Origin: Heligmosomoides polygyrus polygyrus
Lineage: Eukaryota; Nematoda; Chromadorea; Rhabditida; Heligmosomidae
Direction: 5' to 3'
DNA: 64,000 bases
NCBI GenBank assembly: GCA_947396885.1
Contig: OX377206.1
Span: forward strand, 52,063,631-52,127,630
Each line of letters starts with the position of its first letter. Position 1 is the first letter of the stretch. This document shows positions 21,301 through 33,300 of this stretch, piece after piece. The position numbers and the translations under genes are program-made. The notes under the pieces are model-generated. The model was not told where the DNA came from and did not search any database. It saw only the letters and a program-made list of their open reading frames with translations.

Positions 21301-24300
21301 AGACCTCCACCTCCATATTGTTCCCATCGCTCATATATTATATATATTGTCATATCTTACATATATTATATATTACATTTGTATATTATATTATATATGT
21401 ATGTATATTATATTTGTCATATATTATATATTACATATATTGTCCTCAATTCTTTCCTTTACCGTTGCAACATTAGTGTTCAACCCTTTCTCATTAACAC
21501 TGCATTGATACTAGAATGGCTTCCTTTTGTGAGCACCACTTTAGAAGAGATTTCTGAAGATATGAACAAACATCGAAACAGTACGGATATTGACTGGAAG
21601 AAGTTTTCTCCCGTAACGATTGTTTTATGCTTCATTTTCGTCCTCCTCTCTGCATTAAGGATCGTTCATCGTGAATAAATAAGTATAATAATATAATAGT
21701 ATAATAATATATAATAATATATAAGCAAAGTGAAGGTATATTAACCATGTCTATGAAACCATATGTCCATAGAGGTTACGGGACAAAACTTCCTTCAGAC
21801 AATATCTGCACTCTTCCGATGTTTTGTTTATAGCTTCAAAAATCACTTCTAAAGTGATACTCACAAGAAAAAGCCATTTTAGGATCAATGCAACATTAAT
21901 GAGAAGGGGTAGAACATTAATGTTAAAAGCTTAAGGGAAAATTGAGGACAAAATAAGAGCGATGGGAACAATAGAGTAGGAGGACGTCCAACGTGCTCCA
22001 ATGAGAACGATGAGGGCGTGTTTTGCGTGGCGTGATAACTTCACACGAAATTCCGCCATAAAATGTTACTAACGTGCAATTCCTCCGTAGCAGTTTCGAC
22101 GTCTTTCGTAATTTGTCTTTATTGAATCCGAATTTCTCGGTCACCTGAGGAGAAGAAAGAAAGGAATTAGCGGGCATCGACGCCACTGCCTTATGCTTAA
22201 GCATTTGCCGTTGCCGCTGCCACAGCCGCTGCTGCCGAGAGTGCAAGGGCCTTATCGCTGTGGACGCGATGATGACCCAACCAACCACGGGAGCCTACAG
22301 GTCGAGACTGGGTGTAATTGCAATCGATAGATGGCAGAAGGCTGGACGACTTGCAGTGGCAGTCCAAAGGTTCGGACTGATGTGAATTCTACTATTTCCT
22401 GTATTAGAATTCCGATTTCTATGGAATGAGCCAGAAAAGGATCCTGCCTCAACAACACTTTAGGCCAATTTTTCAGGCGTTGTTTATTTTTCGTTAAATA
22501 TTAGTTTTTGATTATATCAGAGTTATCTGCGAAGCATGCTTCCAGGCTTACACGAGAAATTCAATTAGACGGAAGAGAAGCCTCCTAACAGGAGTGTCAA
22601 TGTACTAGTTTCAACATGATGTCTCTTAAGTATTTCATAACTCCCCTTTCTCAATGAAGCTTTATAATGCACATCACGATATCTTTCGAGAAGAAGACTG
22701 AATAGGTAGTTCACCGAAACTAGTGTTCACCATGAATGAATCCTTTCGCACAATACTTCAAATTGCTCGTCCAGTGCCTCGACATCTTGCCGCAGAATGT
22801 TGGTGTTTCTCTGAGTGTAATTCGGCTTTAATGGTACCGCCCTGCGAATCTGTAGAAGACAGTTGACTTTAATTATTATAATTTTACTAGAGTTGTAATA
22901 CCTCGATATCTCGTCTACAAAATGTGTGTGACTGCAGCGGTATTTTGAAGTTGCGTCGCACAGGCAATTTACTGGAATGACCAAGGTTACATTAACCTTT
23001 TAATGAGTTAGGAGACACTCATGAAATGCTTTAAGAACATTAGAGCACTTACGTTCTTCTTAGGAAGCCTGCCGGCTAGCAAGTCGAACTCATCGTGCAA
23101 TTTCAAACTGTGAATGCATTCTACTTAAACTAAATGTCGTCTTTCTCAGCACTGAAAACTCGTACTGTTATTTTCCAAAAAAGTTGCGAGTTCGGCTTCT
23201 TGTCTCGTCTATCTATTCGATTGGATTCTTCGTGATCCTGATGAAAAAACTTATATGTATTAGCAAAAAATAATCAACTGAAAATTCGTCAAGGGTTGAT
23301 GAGGTAGGATCATTTTCTGGCATTCTATAAAGCTCGAAATTCTAATACAGGAGATGGTAGGGTTCACATGAGTGAGAATCTTTGTACTGTCACTGTAAGC
23401 TGTCTAGGCCTCCTAGCCCTCTACCGATTATCGATTGCAATCACACCAAATCTTTCGACACACTATATAGGCTCCCATGGTTGGTTGGGTCATCATCGCC
23501 TCTACAGCGAAAGCTACCTTGGCTCATCGCGAGGCGGCTGGTGACATGGCGCGAGTCGACGCTAAGGGGTCGTTTAGTGTGCGCGCGACCTGCGACGCGA
23601 TGCCATGTGTAGCAGCCGAATTGATCAATCGCGTCGCTCAATCAATTTGGCCACTACACATGCGTCGCGTCGCGCGTCGCGCGCACACCAAACGACCCCT
23701 AACTGGCTCCACAGGCACTGTTCACAGTGTTTGTCCGCGCCGCTTTCAGGTAGCTCGTCCCTCTTCTAAGCCGTATAGCCTCCACTCTACCTTTCTCATC
23801 GGACATCGCTTCCAGTGAACCATTGCTTTGTGCTAATCAGCGCCTTCGCCTCTTAGGTTGACTGACAAATATTCTAATGCCCTACAGCTCTCCAGTCTTT
23901 CAATTCAAAACGTCTGCAGCCACCTTCACACCTCATCCTCAACATCAAGCAAAAATCGACATTCTCGATAAGTACTGAGCCCATTGTCGATTCTGCTCAA
24001 TTGCTGAAAAATCTTTTTGCCAAATCGGAGAACTCCCGCGACATATCACACCATGTTGAACGGCAATTTTTTCCGAGCAGAATAGTAACGAATGGTCAAA
24101 CGGAGAGGCTTAGTCATCATCGACAAACAAACTGTCAAATGAATACCTATTCGATCTGGGACACGTTTTCTGTTTGACACCGCAGGAATTCTGCACCCAG
24201 GTCTGCATTGGACATCGTCTACAGCACGATGTCTGAATCCTGACGCGCTGGACACGTTCAAAAGATTGGTAACATCGATCGGTAGTGATTGCTTTGCTGT

Positions 24301-27300
24301 AAAGCCCTTCCGCCGGTCATCAGTTTCCCTTCCTGATCGGTTACCTCTGAGAGAAACTCGATATCACCATTCAATGGACAAGCTGTGAAATGTCAGATCG
24401 ATCTGGGACGACTGATTGTTAAAAATAGAGTTAAAAATAAAGCGGTTTTTGAATTAATTCCAACGAGTTCAACTTTTTAGATTTTCCGAGGATCTCATGG
24501 ATACGGCGCATTTTTCTACCTGAAGGAGCAGCATCTGCATCCGAAATTGTACTCTATAAAATTTTGAGTGTTAAATGCTAAAGCTGATTTAAGTGATACA
24601 CCTATAAAGTTTTTAAGGATCTCTCCGAATCGGCTTTTGGCTTTGCCTTTTTTGAAATTCAAGAAAATAACAGAGTTAGGGTTATTTATATAAAACCTTT
24701 TCAATTTCTTCGGTCAAAAATCGAACCCTACCCATCCTGCATTAAGACCTCTTTTTTTGTAAGCTGTTTTTTGCATGGTAAGAAAGCCCTCTTCTTCTTT
24801 TTTTTCGAAAATTCGTAGGCATTTTCGAATTTCAAAAAAAGCTTACCGTGTTATGATCATTTGTGTGGACGTCCAATTTTGTTGCTTCAATGGCGTTCAA
24901 GATCGACTAGAGGTAGATCCAACTTACTCGATTCAGACAATCATGATTGTTCCACTGTGAATTGATCAAAACATTAAATTGGCAGAATTTTTTGCTTCAA
25001 GTAGAAAACGCTTAATCTTTCATAAAAAACCAGAATTTTGAGTCTGTCCTAATCATATGTTTGGGGTGAGAGACAGGTAAAGGAGGTGAGCAAGCAGCGG
25101 AGCGGTGGTGCGGTAATGGCAGAGCACCGACCGTACTCACGCACTGTACCGTAATCACTTTAGCCAATCAAACCCGAAACGAACATGCCCCTTCAATGGC
25201 ACTGCCAGGTTAAGCCGCGCAGGCAGTGCCCGTGAGCTATCGATCAACAGTCAGCTGTAAGGTTGGAGAGGGGGTTGAGACGTGGCATGCGGAGGAACTC
25301 CGCCACGCGGTCCACCTAAACTACACGTGTTGTAATGGCCTACAACTCGGTGTTCCTTCCCTTGCCAAAGCCGTGCCCGAAGGGCACGTCTGCGTCCATC
25401 CCGGAAGTTCAACAAATTCCGCCACGAGGACCACCCGAGCTACACGTGTTGAAACGGCCTACAACCCGGAGTTCCTTCCCTTGACAAAGCTGTGCCCGAA
25501 GGGCATGTCTACGTCCATCTGGGAAGTTCAATAAACTCGCCACGGGAGCCACCCAAGCTACACGTGTTGAAGTGGCCCACAACACGAAGTTTCTTCCCTT
25601 GACAAAGCCGGGCTCGAAGGGCACGTCTGCGTTCACCTGGGAAGCTCAACAAATTCCTGGACTACCTAAGCTACGTGTGTTAAAATGGCCCACCTGGTCA
25701 CTGCCAACCTCGAAGGCAGTACCTCGCAGGGGAGGCGCATTCGATCGATCTCGTGGCTGTCGCGATTACGGTAGAAGTAAGGACGACTTCGCTGCGCCCT
25801 CGCTGCCGCTACCGTACCCTGCTGCCATCATCGCACCCTCCGCTGCTCACCTCCGCGACATGTACCGAGCGAGGGACGTTCTGCCTGAAAGCGGCGCGGG
25901 CAAAGACGCGGGACCGTGCCTACGGGGTCTATTAGCGTCGACTCGCGTCGAGACAGCCGCCGCTTCGCACTCAGCCAGACAGCCCTCGCCGCGGAGGCGA
26001 TGGTGACCTGGCCGACCACGGGAGCGTGAACACCTACCAGATTTGGTGTGATTACAATCGATAGAGGGATAGGAGGCTCAGACGGCTTGCATTGGCAGTC
26101 CAGAAATTGGGATGGATCTGAGCCCTACCATCTTTTATATTAGAATTTCGAGCTCTATCGAATAAGCCAGTAAAGAATCTTGCCTCATTAACACTTACAA
26201 CAATTATTTTCAGGCGCTGTTTAACCTTCGTTAAATATCAGTTTTTATTCATATCAGAATTAACTATGAGGCGTGCTTCCAGGCTACTGATGTGAACTCT
26301 ACCATCTCCTGTATTAGAATTTCGATCTTTGTTGAATGAGCCAGAAATTATCCTGTATAGATATCCTTTAAGACGACTTTTTAGGCGTTGTTTATTTTCG
26401 TTAAATATCAGTTTTCATTTATATCAGAATTAATTGCGAGGTATGCTTTCCTACTACTGATGTGAACCCTACCATCTACTGTTCCAGAATTTCGAGCTCT
26501 ATCGAATCCAGAAAAGAATCCTGCCTCAGTAACCCTTAAAGCGAACTTTTTCAGGCGCTGTTTATCGTTAGTTAAATATCGCTTCTCATTTACATTTATC
26601 AGGCCTCAGCGTGAGGCATGCTTCCAGGCTAAAATTGCACGAGGATTCCAAAACGAGAGATTTTTTAACAGAAGTTTAAAGCATTAGTTTCAACATGACA
26701 TCTCTTTAGCATTTCGTAACTGACTATTTATGAAACATTATAATGCACACACCATATATATATATATATATATATCGAGAGTAAGACTGGATATGTGGTT
26801 AATCAAATCTAATGTTCATTGAGAATAAATTTCATCCCACAATATTTTACTGCTTCTAGCAGTATTTTGACCTCCCGTCCCACAGGCAGTGTACCTGCAT
26901 GCATAGCCAATGTCACCTCCTCTAATTAACAAGTTAGGAAACACTCATGAAATGCTTTTGGAAAACTGAAGTACTTAGGTGTTTTTAGGAGGTCTACCGA
27001 GTATCAAATCGAACTCGTCGGGCAGTTTCAGACTGTGAACATGCTCGCATTGAAGGATCATAATGTAGTTTTCAAAAAGGTTGAGCACTTGGGGTTTTCT
27101 TAGAAGGTCTCTCGTATATCTAATTGGATACTTCATGCAATTTCAGCCTGGAAGCATATCTCGCAATTAATTCTGATATAAATAAAAACTGCTATTTGCG
27201 AAAATTGTAGCGCCTGAAAAAATTGTTGTAAGGGTTATTGAGGCAAGATTCTTTCCTGACTCATTCGATAGAGCTCGAAATTCTAATATAGAAGACAAGT

Positions 27301-30300
27301 GCTCCGACACGCCTAACGGTGTGTCTTGCACTTGCGCGCTTCGCACGACTTTGTAGCATCACTGACCTATGGAAAGTAGTTTTTGTAGAACATAAAATTC
27401 GCTAGCATCTAGGACTTGGTGCGTATTTTATCGGCATCAAGCCCTTCACCACTTCGGTACCTTCATCATAGACATTCTTTCCTGACTGGCCAGTAATGTC
27501 ATTGGTTTGTGCTGCGCAGTACTTCTGTCCCTCAGGTTGTTCCTCCACATCCGGTGCTAAACTGCTAGCGTTTCCAGATATCGTTGACATGTCTTCCGAA
27601 AGCGGGTTCCCCCTCCCTCCTTCTTCTTGCTGGATCTGATTGCTGGTCCGCCTTTACAGGCCTTCCCTCCCCCTCTTCAGTCCCCCGCCTTCCTGATCCC
27701 AACTACTAGCCCACTTTTTTGTTTCCACTATTGGCACCTACTGGCCTCTTCTTGCTGGCCTGGCCGCTGCTCCGGGTTATTCCTTTCCTTCCTGGTCGCT
27801 CTCCTGGCCCACCATAGAGGTCCCCCTTACCGCCCTTCTCCACCACTCCCTTAGTGGTCCTCCCATGCTCACGGCACGGTCGATGACACGTATTCAGAAT
27901 CAGGATCCTTGCTGCGCGACGTAGGGAGCCCGTTTTCTGGATCAAGAAGCTCAGAAGCGCGCGCAGTCGCCGCTGTGTCGAGCATGAAGAGGCTATGCAT
28001 ATTGCAGATTCCTTGTTCTTCGTATGAATCCCCTTACGGCTTCCTTCCTGTTGGTTCCCCGTCCTGATCTTGCCTCCAGCTCCCTTCTTCCAGGTAGATT
28101 CCTCCTCTCTCTCTCCCCCCCCCCCCCTCGGGATCCTTCCTACTACTCTACCCAATTAAGTAGGCTTCCCACGCTCACGACACGACGACGACGAGTGAGC
28201 GCCGATTGTGTGACATCGGTGTCACATCCACTAAATCCATTCTCTCTTAATGGTAATGGATCCCCTTCCTGATCCTCCTTACTGTCCCCTTCCCCTGATT
28301 GGTAATTCCCTAATGATCCATACATATTGTTTAAACTCTTCTTGGTGCCACCTCCTGGCCTGCTTCCTTGTTCCCCCATCGACCATCCCGATGCTCCTCC
28401 TTGTCGCTGCCTCCTAATCGCTGTCGGTTCTCCACCCTCAAAGTCCCCCTTCTACCCTTACCCTTTTAGTAGTCTTCTCATGCTAATGGCACGAAGTCGG
28501 CTTCTGAATCTGGACGCTCAGAAACGCATGTAGATGTGTTGTGTTAAGCAGTAAACGGCTGAGCTTCCCCTGCTGCAGCAACATCCCACGTTCAATAGCA
28601 AATTTTGCCCGCGCTGTAGATGATGCGGTGTATCTCACTTACGTTAGATCACTCGACCGCTCTCGCTGTGGATGATGCGGCATACCTCACTTAGGTTAGA
28701 TCACTCGAGGGACAAACTCTTTTATATATAGGTGGTGAAAACTCTTTTATATATAGGTGGTGATGGGTAAGGTTCACATCAATCCGAATTTCTGGACTGC
28801 CACTAAAAGCCGTCTGAGCCTCCCAGCTCCCTGTCGATTGTGATCACACCAAATCTGGTCGACCTACAGGCTTCCATGGATGGCTGGGTCACCTCCGCGG
28901 CGAGGGCTGCCTGGCTGATTGTGGAGCAGCGAGTGTCATGGCGCGAGGCGACGCTAATTGGCTCCGTAGGCACTGTACCGCGTCTTTGCCCGCGCCGCTT
29001 TCAGGCAGAACGTCCCCTCCCTAATCATATCGAAGATCTCTGCGGAGAAGCTCGTTTTATTAACTGTATAGTAACGGCGAATTAAAATTTTATATCGTAC
29101 AATTTCACTCTCTGATGTTCTTTCCTTCAGAAGCTATAAAATTTGTTTCGCAAGATGTCCATCTTTCAGTTGCGATTCATGATATCAGAGAGCGAAGTTG
29201 CCGTACGTAAATTGCCATAACTCGGAGATTTTTTGGAGCCTCCAAACAATTCCTAGAGCGTTGAAGGCTAAAAAAGGCACAGATTCTATGCTTTCATAAA
29301 AGCAGCTTCTAAACATAACAGTTTCCATGTGGTTAGGAGGTATACTTATGCTCTTGCAAAAATTTCGAATATTCTAATGATTTCGAATACCGAACATTTT
29401 CGAACACTCGAAACCGAATATATTCGAAAAACATGGTATTTCTGAAAGTTTGAATTCGAATACATTTGAAAAACACGATTTTTCAGCCTGCTTTTTCGAA
29501 TATTCTGTTTGAATATTCGAATTCAAATGAAAAATAAGGCTGCATGATAGATATGATAGACGACGCTCCAGAAGAAAAATGAAGCAAGATATAACGGATC
29601 ACTTCCTACTTAAGCACGAGGTTTTTATCGACAGGCCTCTCATAAATCCCTTTGTGCATCGTGAAAATGAGGTAGAGAATTCACACATAGTAGAATCAGA
29701 GGGTTTATGGAAGCGTCGAAATTTCTTTTTGTTGGAACACGAATTTTTCACAATTGAGTGTTTGTGTGTTGTAAAGCGCTCCCCATTGGGAACAAACGAA
29801 AGGTTTTCAAGGCATTTGAAGGCGACATAATCTGCTTCAGCCATTGTAGGCTTGGACGTCACTTCAAAACGATCATTTTTGGAATTGGTGGCTCACCGAC
29901 TGTTCAAAACCTTTAATGGAACAATGTTTTCGCCTAACGGCAGCTAGTGACGGACTGACGACGTGCGAAGTATTATATGTAAATCTGCAGGAAATCTGTC
30001 TTACTCATCTAAAAACGTGAAATACCATACTGTCAATTCTGCGGCCACAAAATGTATTACAGGTAGCTAGGAATAGGCCAGCCGTGATGGCCGGTCTCAT
30101 TTCTTTCTGGTGATTCGCCCAAGCAAGTGCTAGAAACAGATATTTTTTATTTGGGATGAATTTGTGAATGTAACTATTCTCCAGAAAACATATTGATTAA
30201 ACGGTTAACTTAACAAAGATCGAAAGTTAAATAACTGCCAGTCGATCTACACCCGCTCCCATTTGTGAAGTCTGGCATACAGCAGACACATCCGACTACA

Positions 30301-33300
30301 ACTCTCAGTGACTAAATCAAAGCAAAAATCGATAAAGTCGATCGATAGCAACTGGTCGAAAACAAGTCTATGCACTGTGCCACTGTAAAAGAAGAAAGAA
30401 AAGAATAACGTTGGTACTAAGCGGGCTGGTGCCCTCTGCACACCGGTACGGTATCTCAAAACGGGTTGGTTAGACAGGCCAGACCTTGGAGTTCTTTCCC
30501 ATGTGGTCTCCTCCACTGAACCATCAGCGGGAAGAGCACAGAAGACGTGTTTATGTGAGTGTTCCATGACCACGTGCAATCTCGCCGCGGTCACAAACCC
30601 GCTAAGTACCGTAACGCCTTTCTTTACCACATGGCTTAGACAAAAATGTGTCCCTATTATAGTTTTACGTTACTGTATGTTTACAGGTGGTTTGTCCCTG
30701 AAAGCACAGCAGTCCTGCCAGGCCAGGCAAGCCTTGCATCCGTTCGGGGTCCCTAAACTGGTACCACATTTCTTTCTAGGGATAAAGCAGGGACTTGTTA
30801 ATCGGTTGGTCAGCGCAATTCAATATTTAGGCCAAATACGCATTGGACCTGCATCTACGACATCCGTAGAGGTAGAATGCGTACCGAATCTCAAAAACGA
30901 CTGGTTGACTCCATCGTTTACCTTATATTGTAGCTTTTGGTTGTTGTAGAAACGAAAACCGGAAGCAGAGCATTAAGCAACCACGGAGAAGTAGTAGAGC
31001 ATGACGAGTAGCGTGATGAATCACAAGACCGACTCCATGAAGCACTGTTCTGCATAAGGAAACATCGGGCATGACACAAGACCAAGGCGCACCCCTTTTG
31101 ACCCTCACGCGCATCCTGCATTTAATGGCCTGTGGTCTCAGACTCCTAAATGCGGGTGAGGGACAAGTAGCACCCGTTTGAAACACCGTCCGAATCATCA
31201 TTTCCAAGTATGTTCCGCATTTAACAATTCCTACCCTTCCTCGGCCGCTTTGCGCAGGAGCAGCAATAAAAGGTGAATGCTTGGCACCTCCCAATCAAGA
31301 ATTTATCTTTACCATTCCTTGCCCCTGCCCTTCATCCCTTATGCTTATACGTTTACAGATAAAATAGCTTCCAAAACAGCTTGACTAGAATGTAAATTTG
31401 GTTCAGATCAAATTAACCCTTGTGTCCAAACTCTAGGACTATCTGAAAAGTCTCTCTTACGCGTAAGGAAAGGATGCGTGAGAAGTAAGAATGATGTCAT
31501 GAGGATGAAGAGCTGTGTCAGAAACGACTGGCAGAAAACAGGTGAAATTAGCGTAAAATAGATACACAAAATACAGGAAGTCCAGACGTCTCCAGCGAGC
31601 GCCAGTATTCAGAAGGCAGTGTCACAGATCGATCAAGAAATCGATATCGATAGAAATTATCGATCTTTCAATCGTGATACCGGTTTTCTCTCACAAGGGA
31701 AGGGTCTGAAGCATATGTCTGTATGGGGAGAACGAGTCATATAGATAGAATCTCCACCCCTAAATTAGTACAAAAATGTGTTTCTTTTTGCCAAGTCGTT
31801 GAACCCAAAGAGTTAGGGGTCCTTGCAGCTACAATGGAATCGGTGCCTCACCAGTTCGGTCTTGTACGCCCGCGATGCCTCTGCTGGCAAGCGGCTCTGA
31901 GCGCCGGGGGTAGTGACGTTGCATCATGCCACGAATGTCGGGTGTTCGATTCTTCTGCACTGCTACACTTTGCATTTCAACTGATTGGTAGAGATTTGAG
32001 AGATCTTGACGTTTGTATGATTTCCAGACGTTTTCTGTGTATTTCTACAGCTGTATGCTGTGGAAAGCAGTGCAACTTGTTTATCACTGACCGGTTTTCT
32101 AGCCACAAAACAATGAGAAAGCTATTCAACATAATGATGTATAAACGCTCAACACCAGTGATATACAGGAACAAAGTGCATGAAACAGAAACACTGGTCA
32201 CAATGCGGACATTGTATAAAAGCTACAGGCTCCTCACAGATTGCTTTCATACATAGACCAATGACATCGGCGCCATACAGTACCGTCGGTAAACATCCGC
32301 CAAAACGCGGCCGGCGGCGGATTAATCCACCATTTCCTCCGCTTTGTTATAACTATCTTCAAATTCGATTGTATCCAATGAAATGCACATTGTTGGAGTC
32401 AGAACAACACGATCTCCCTAATGGCATAAAAATCTTAAAGTCCGAGATGACCTAATTAAGCGAGCGTCGTAATTGTGTTGACCTGACACACATTCATTCC
32501 TGAGCCTTGCCTAATTATACCTTCTGGCAGGAATGGACCTGCCCAGTAGAGTTTTAAAAAATTTAAACGGTATCAAAAATGTATTCCAATCCAATTTTTG
32601 GCTTGGCCTCATCACGGCGATCTATTTGATATCAAATTTGATTAGTTTGACTCCATGTTCATCATTTCATGCATTCTCAACTGCCGATTTTTTCTACTTT
32701 CGCTAGTTATTTGCGACCAGGGCTGATTTTTGCCAAATTTCTTGACTGTGAAGAGTGGATTTGAAATACAGGTTTTAGGTTTACTGTTACTAAATTAGGA
32801 TTGTAATCAGCGCCCCCCCCCCCACCACAAAAACCTCGTCACAGCACAACCCCCTTCGATTCTCAAAAAATCGACACCCGAGATCATACTGAGGATTGCT
32901 TCAAAAATCGGTGTTTTTTGCTGTATATTGAACAGAACTTGAAACTATTTGAGACAGAAGTTCAGCTATATGAGTTGTTTTTTGCTGTGTCAGGCAATTT
33001 TTTTTTTGTTTTCATGAACAACGAGGATTTTGAAGACGAGCTCCCCCAATTTGCGGGGGGCCCTCCGCAAATTGCATCGAATTTCGCAACGAAGAAGCTT
33101 GTTTTTTACCGTGTGATAGGAAAGAAATTCACCGAGGTTTATGAGAAGTAACGAAGAATGCGAAGAACTTCTCTGCCAAATCCAAAAGAGAGTATGATCC
33201 CCTCCCAAAAAAATAACGTCGTCACAGAAAAACACCCCCTCGATTCTCTGAACTCAAGCCTGACCCTGCATTGGGTTAGTGTGAATAGTGAGAGGAGGGA

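Larger units (their letters stand above)
20780..22050. mobile_element. R12: near-complete palindromic foldback element
   Basis: Left arm 20780-21627 (interrupted by MITE A) pairs with right arm 21765-22050 along its whole length, leaving a loop of about 135 bp. Paired landmarks include GTTATCACGCC, TTGTTCCCATCGCTC, TTGTCCTCAATT, CACTTTAGAAG and TTTTCTCCCGTAACG. Open reading in the arms is therefore not good evidence of a gene. The class is unknown. Confidence 0.7.
22225..23770. mobile_element. R4-1: long-inverted-repeat element carrying exon-like cargo
   Basis: The left arm (about 22225-22560) is inverted relative to 23330-23530: CGATGATGACCCAACCAACC, ATTGCAATCGATAG, CTACTATTTCCTGTATTAGAATT. 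The right end passes through MITE E to CGCCGCTTTCAGGTAG near 23750. R4-2 is the second copy. The interior holds minus-strand exon-like blocks rather than a recognisable transposase. Confidence 0.6.
25871..29019. mobile_element. R4-2: 3.1-kb long-inverted-repeat element
   Basis: The outer ends are inverse: GACGTTCTGCCTGAAAGCGG at 25875 and its complement ending near 29016. Inner arms pair at 25940-26110 and 28790-28940. It contains the tandem triplication, two copies of the R4 exon-like block (near 27000-27060 and 27070-27160) and a Bel/Pao-related insert at 27297-28742. The target duplication is not clear. Confidence 0.65.

Noticed and set aside
21001..21678. 225-codon + strand open frame, with an exon-like part after TTTAG at 21544
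   Set aside because: It runs through MITE A/B and both sides of the R12 palindrome; the exon-like part has an inverted partner at 21765-21890, so its openness reflects repeat sequence.
25226..26006. Open frames of 102 and 144 codons on the + strand
   Set aside because: They follow the 118-bp minisatellite and the R4-2 arm.
27627..28533. Proline/serine-rich open frames
   Set aside because: Low-complexity pyrimidine-rich repeats; frames switch at each unit.
29579..29862. Overlapping 83- and 87-codon frames on opposite strands
   Set aside because: No splice signals, motif or second copy; cannot be distinguished from chance.
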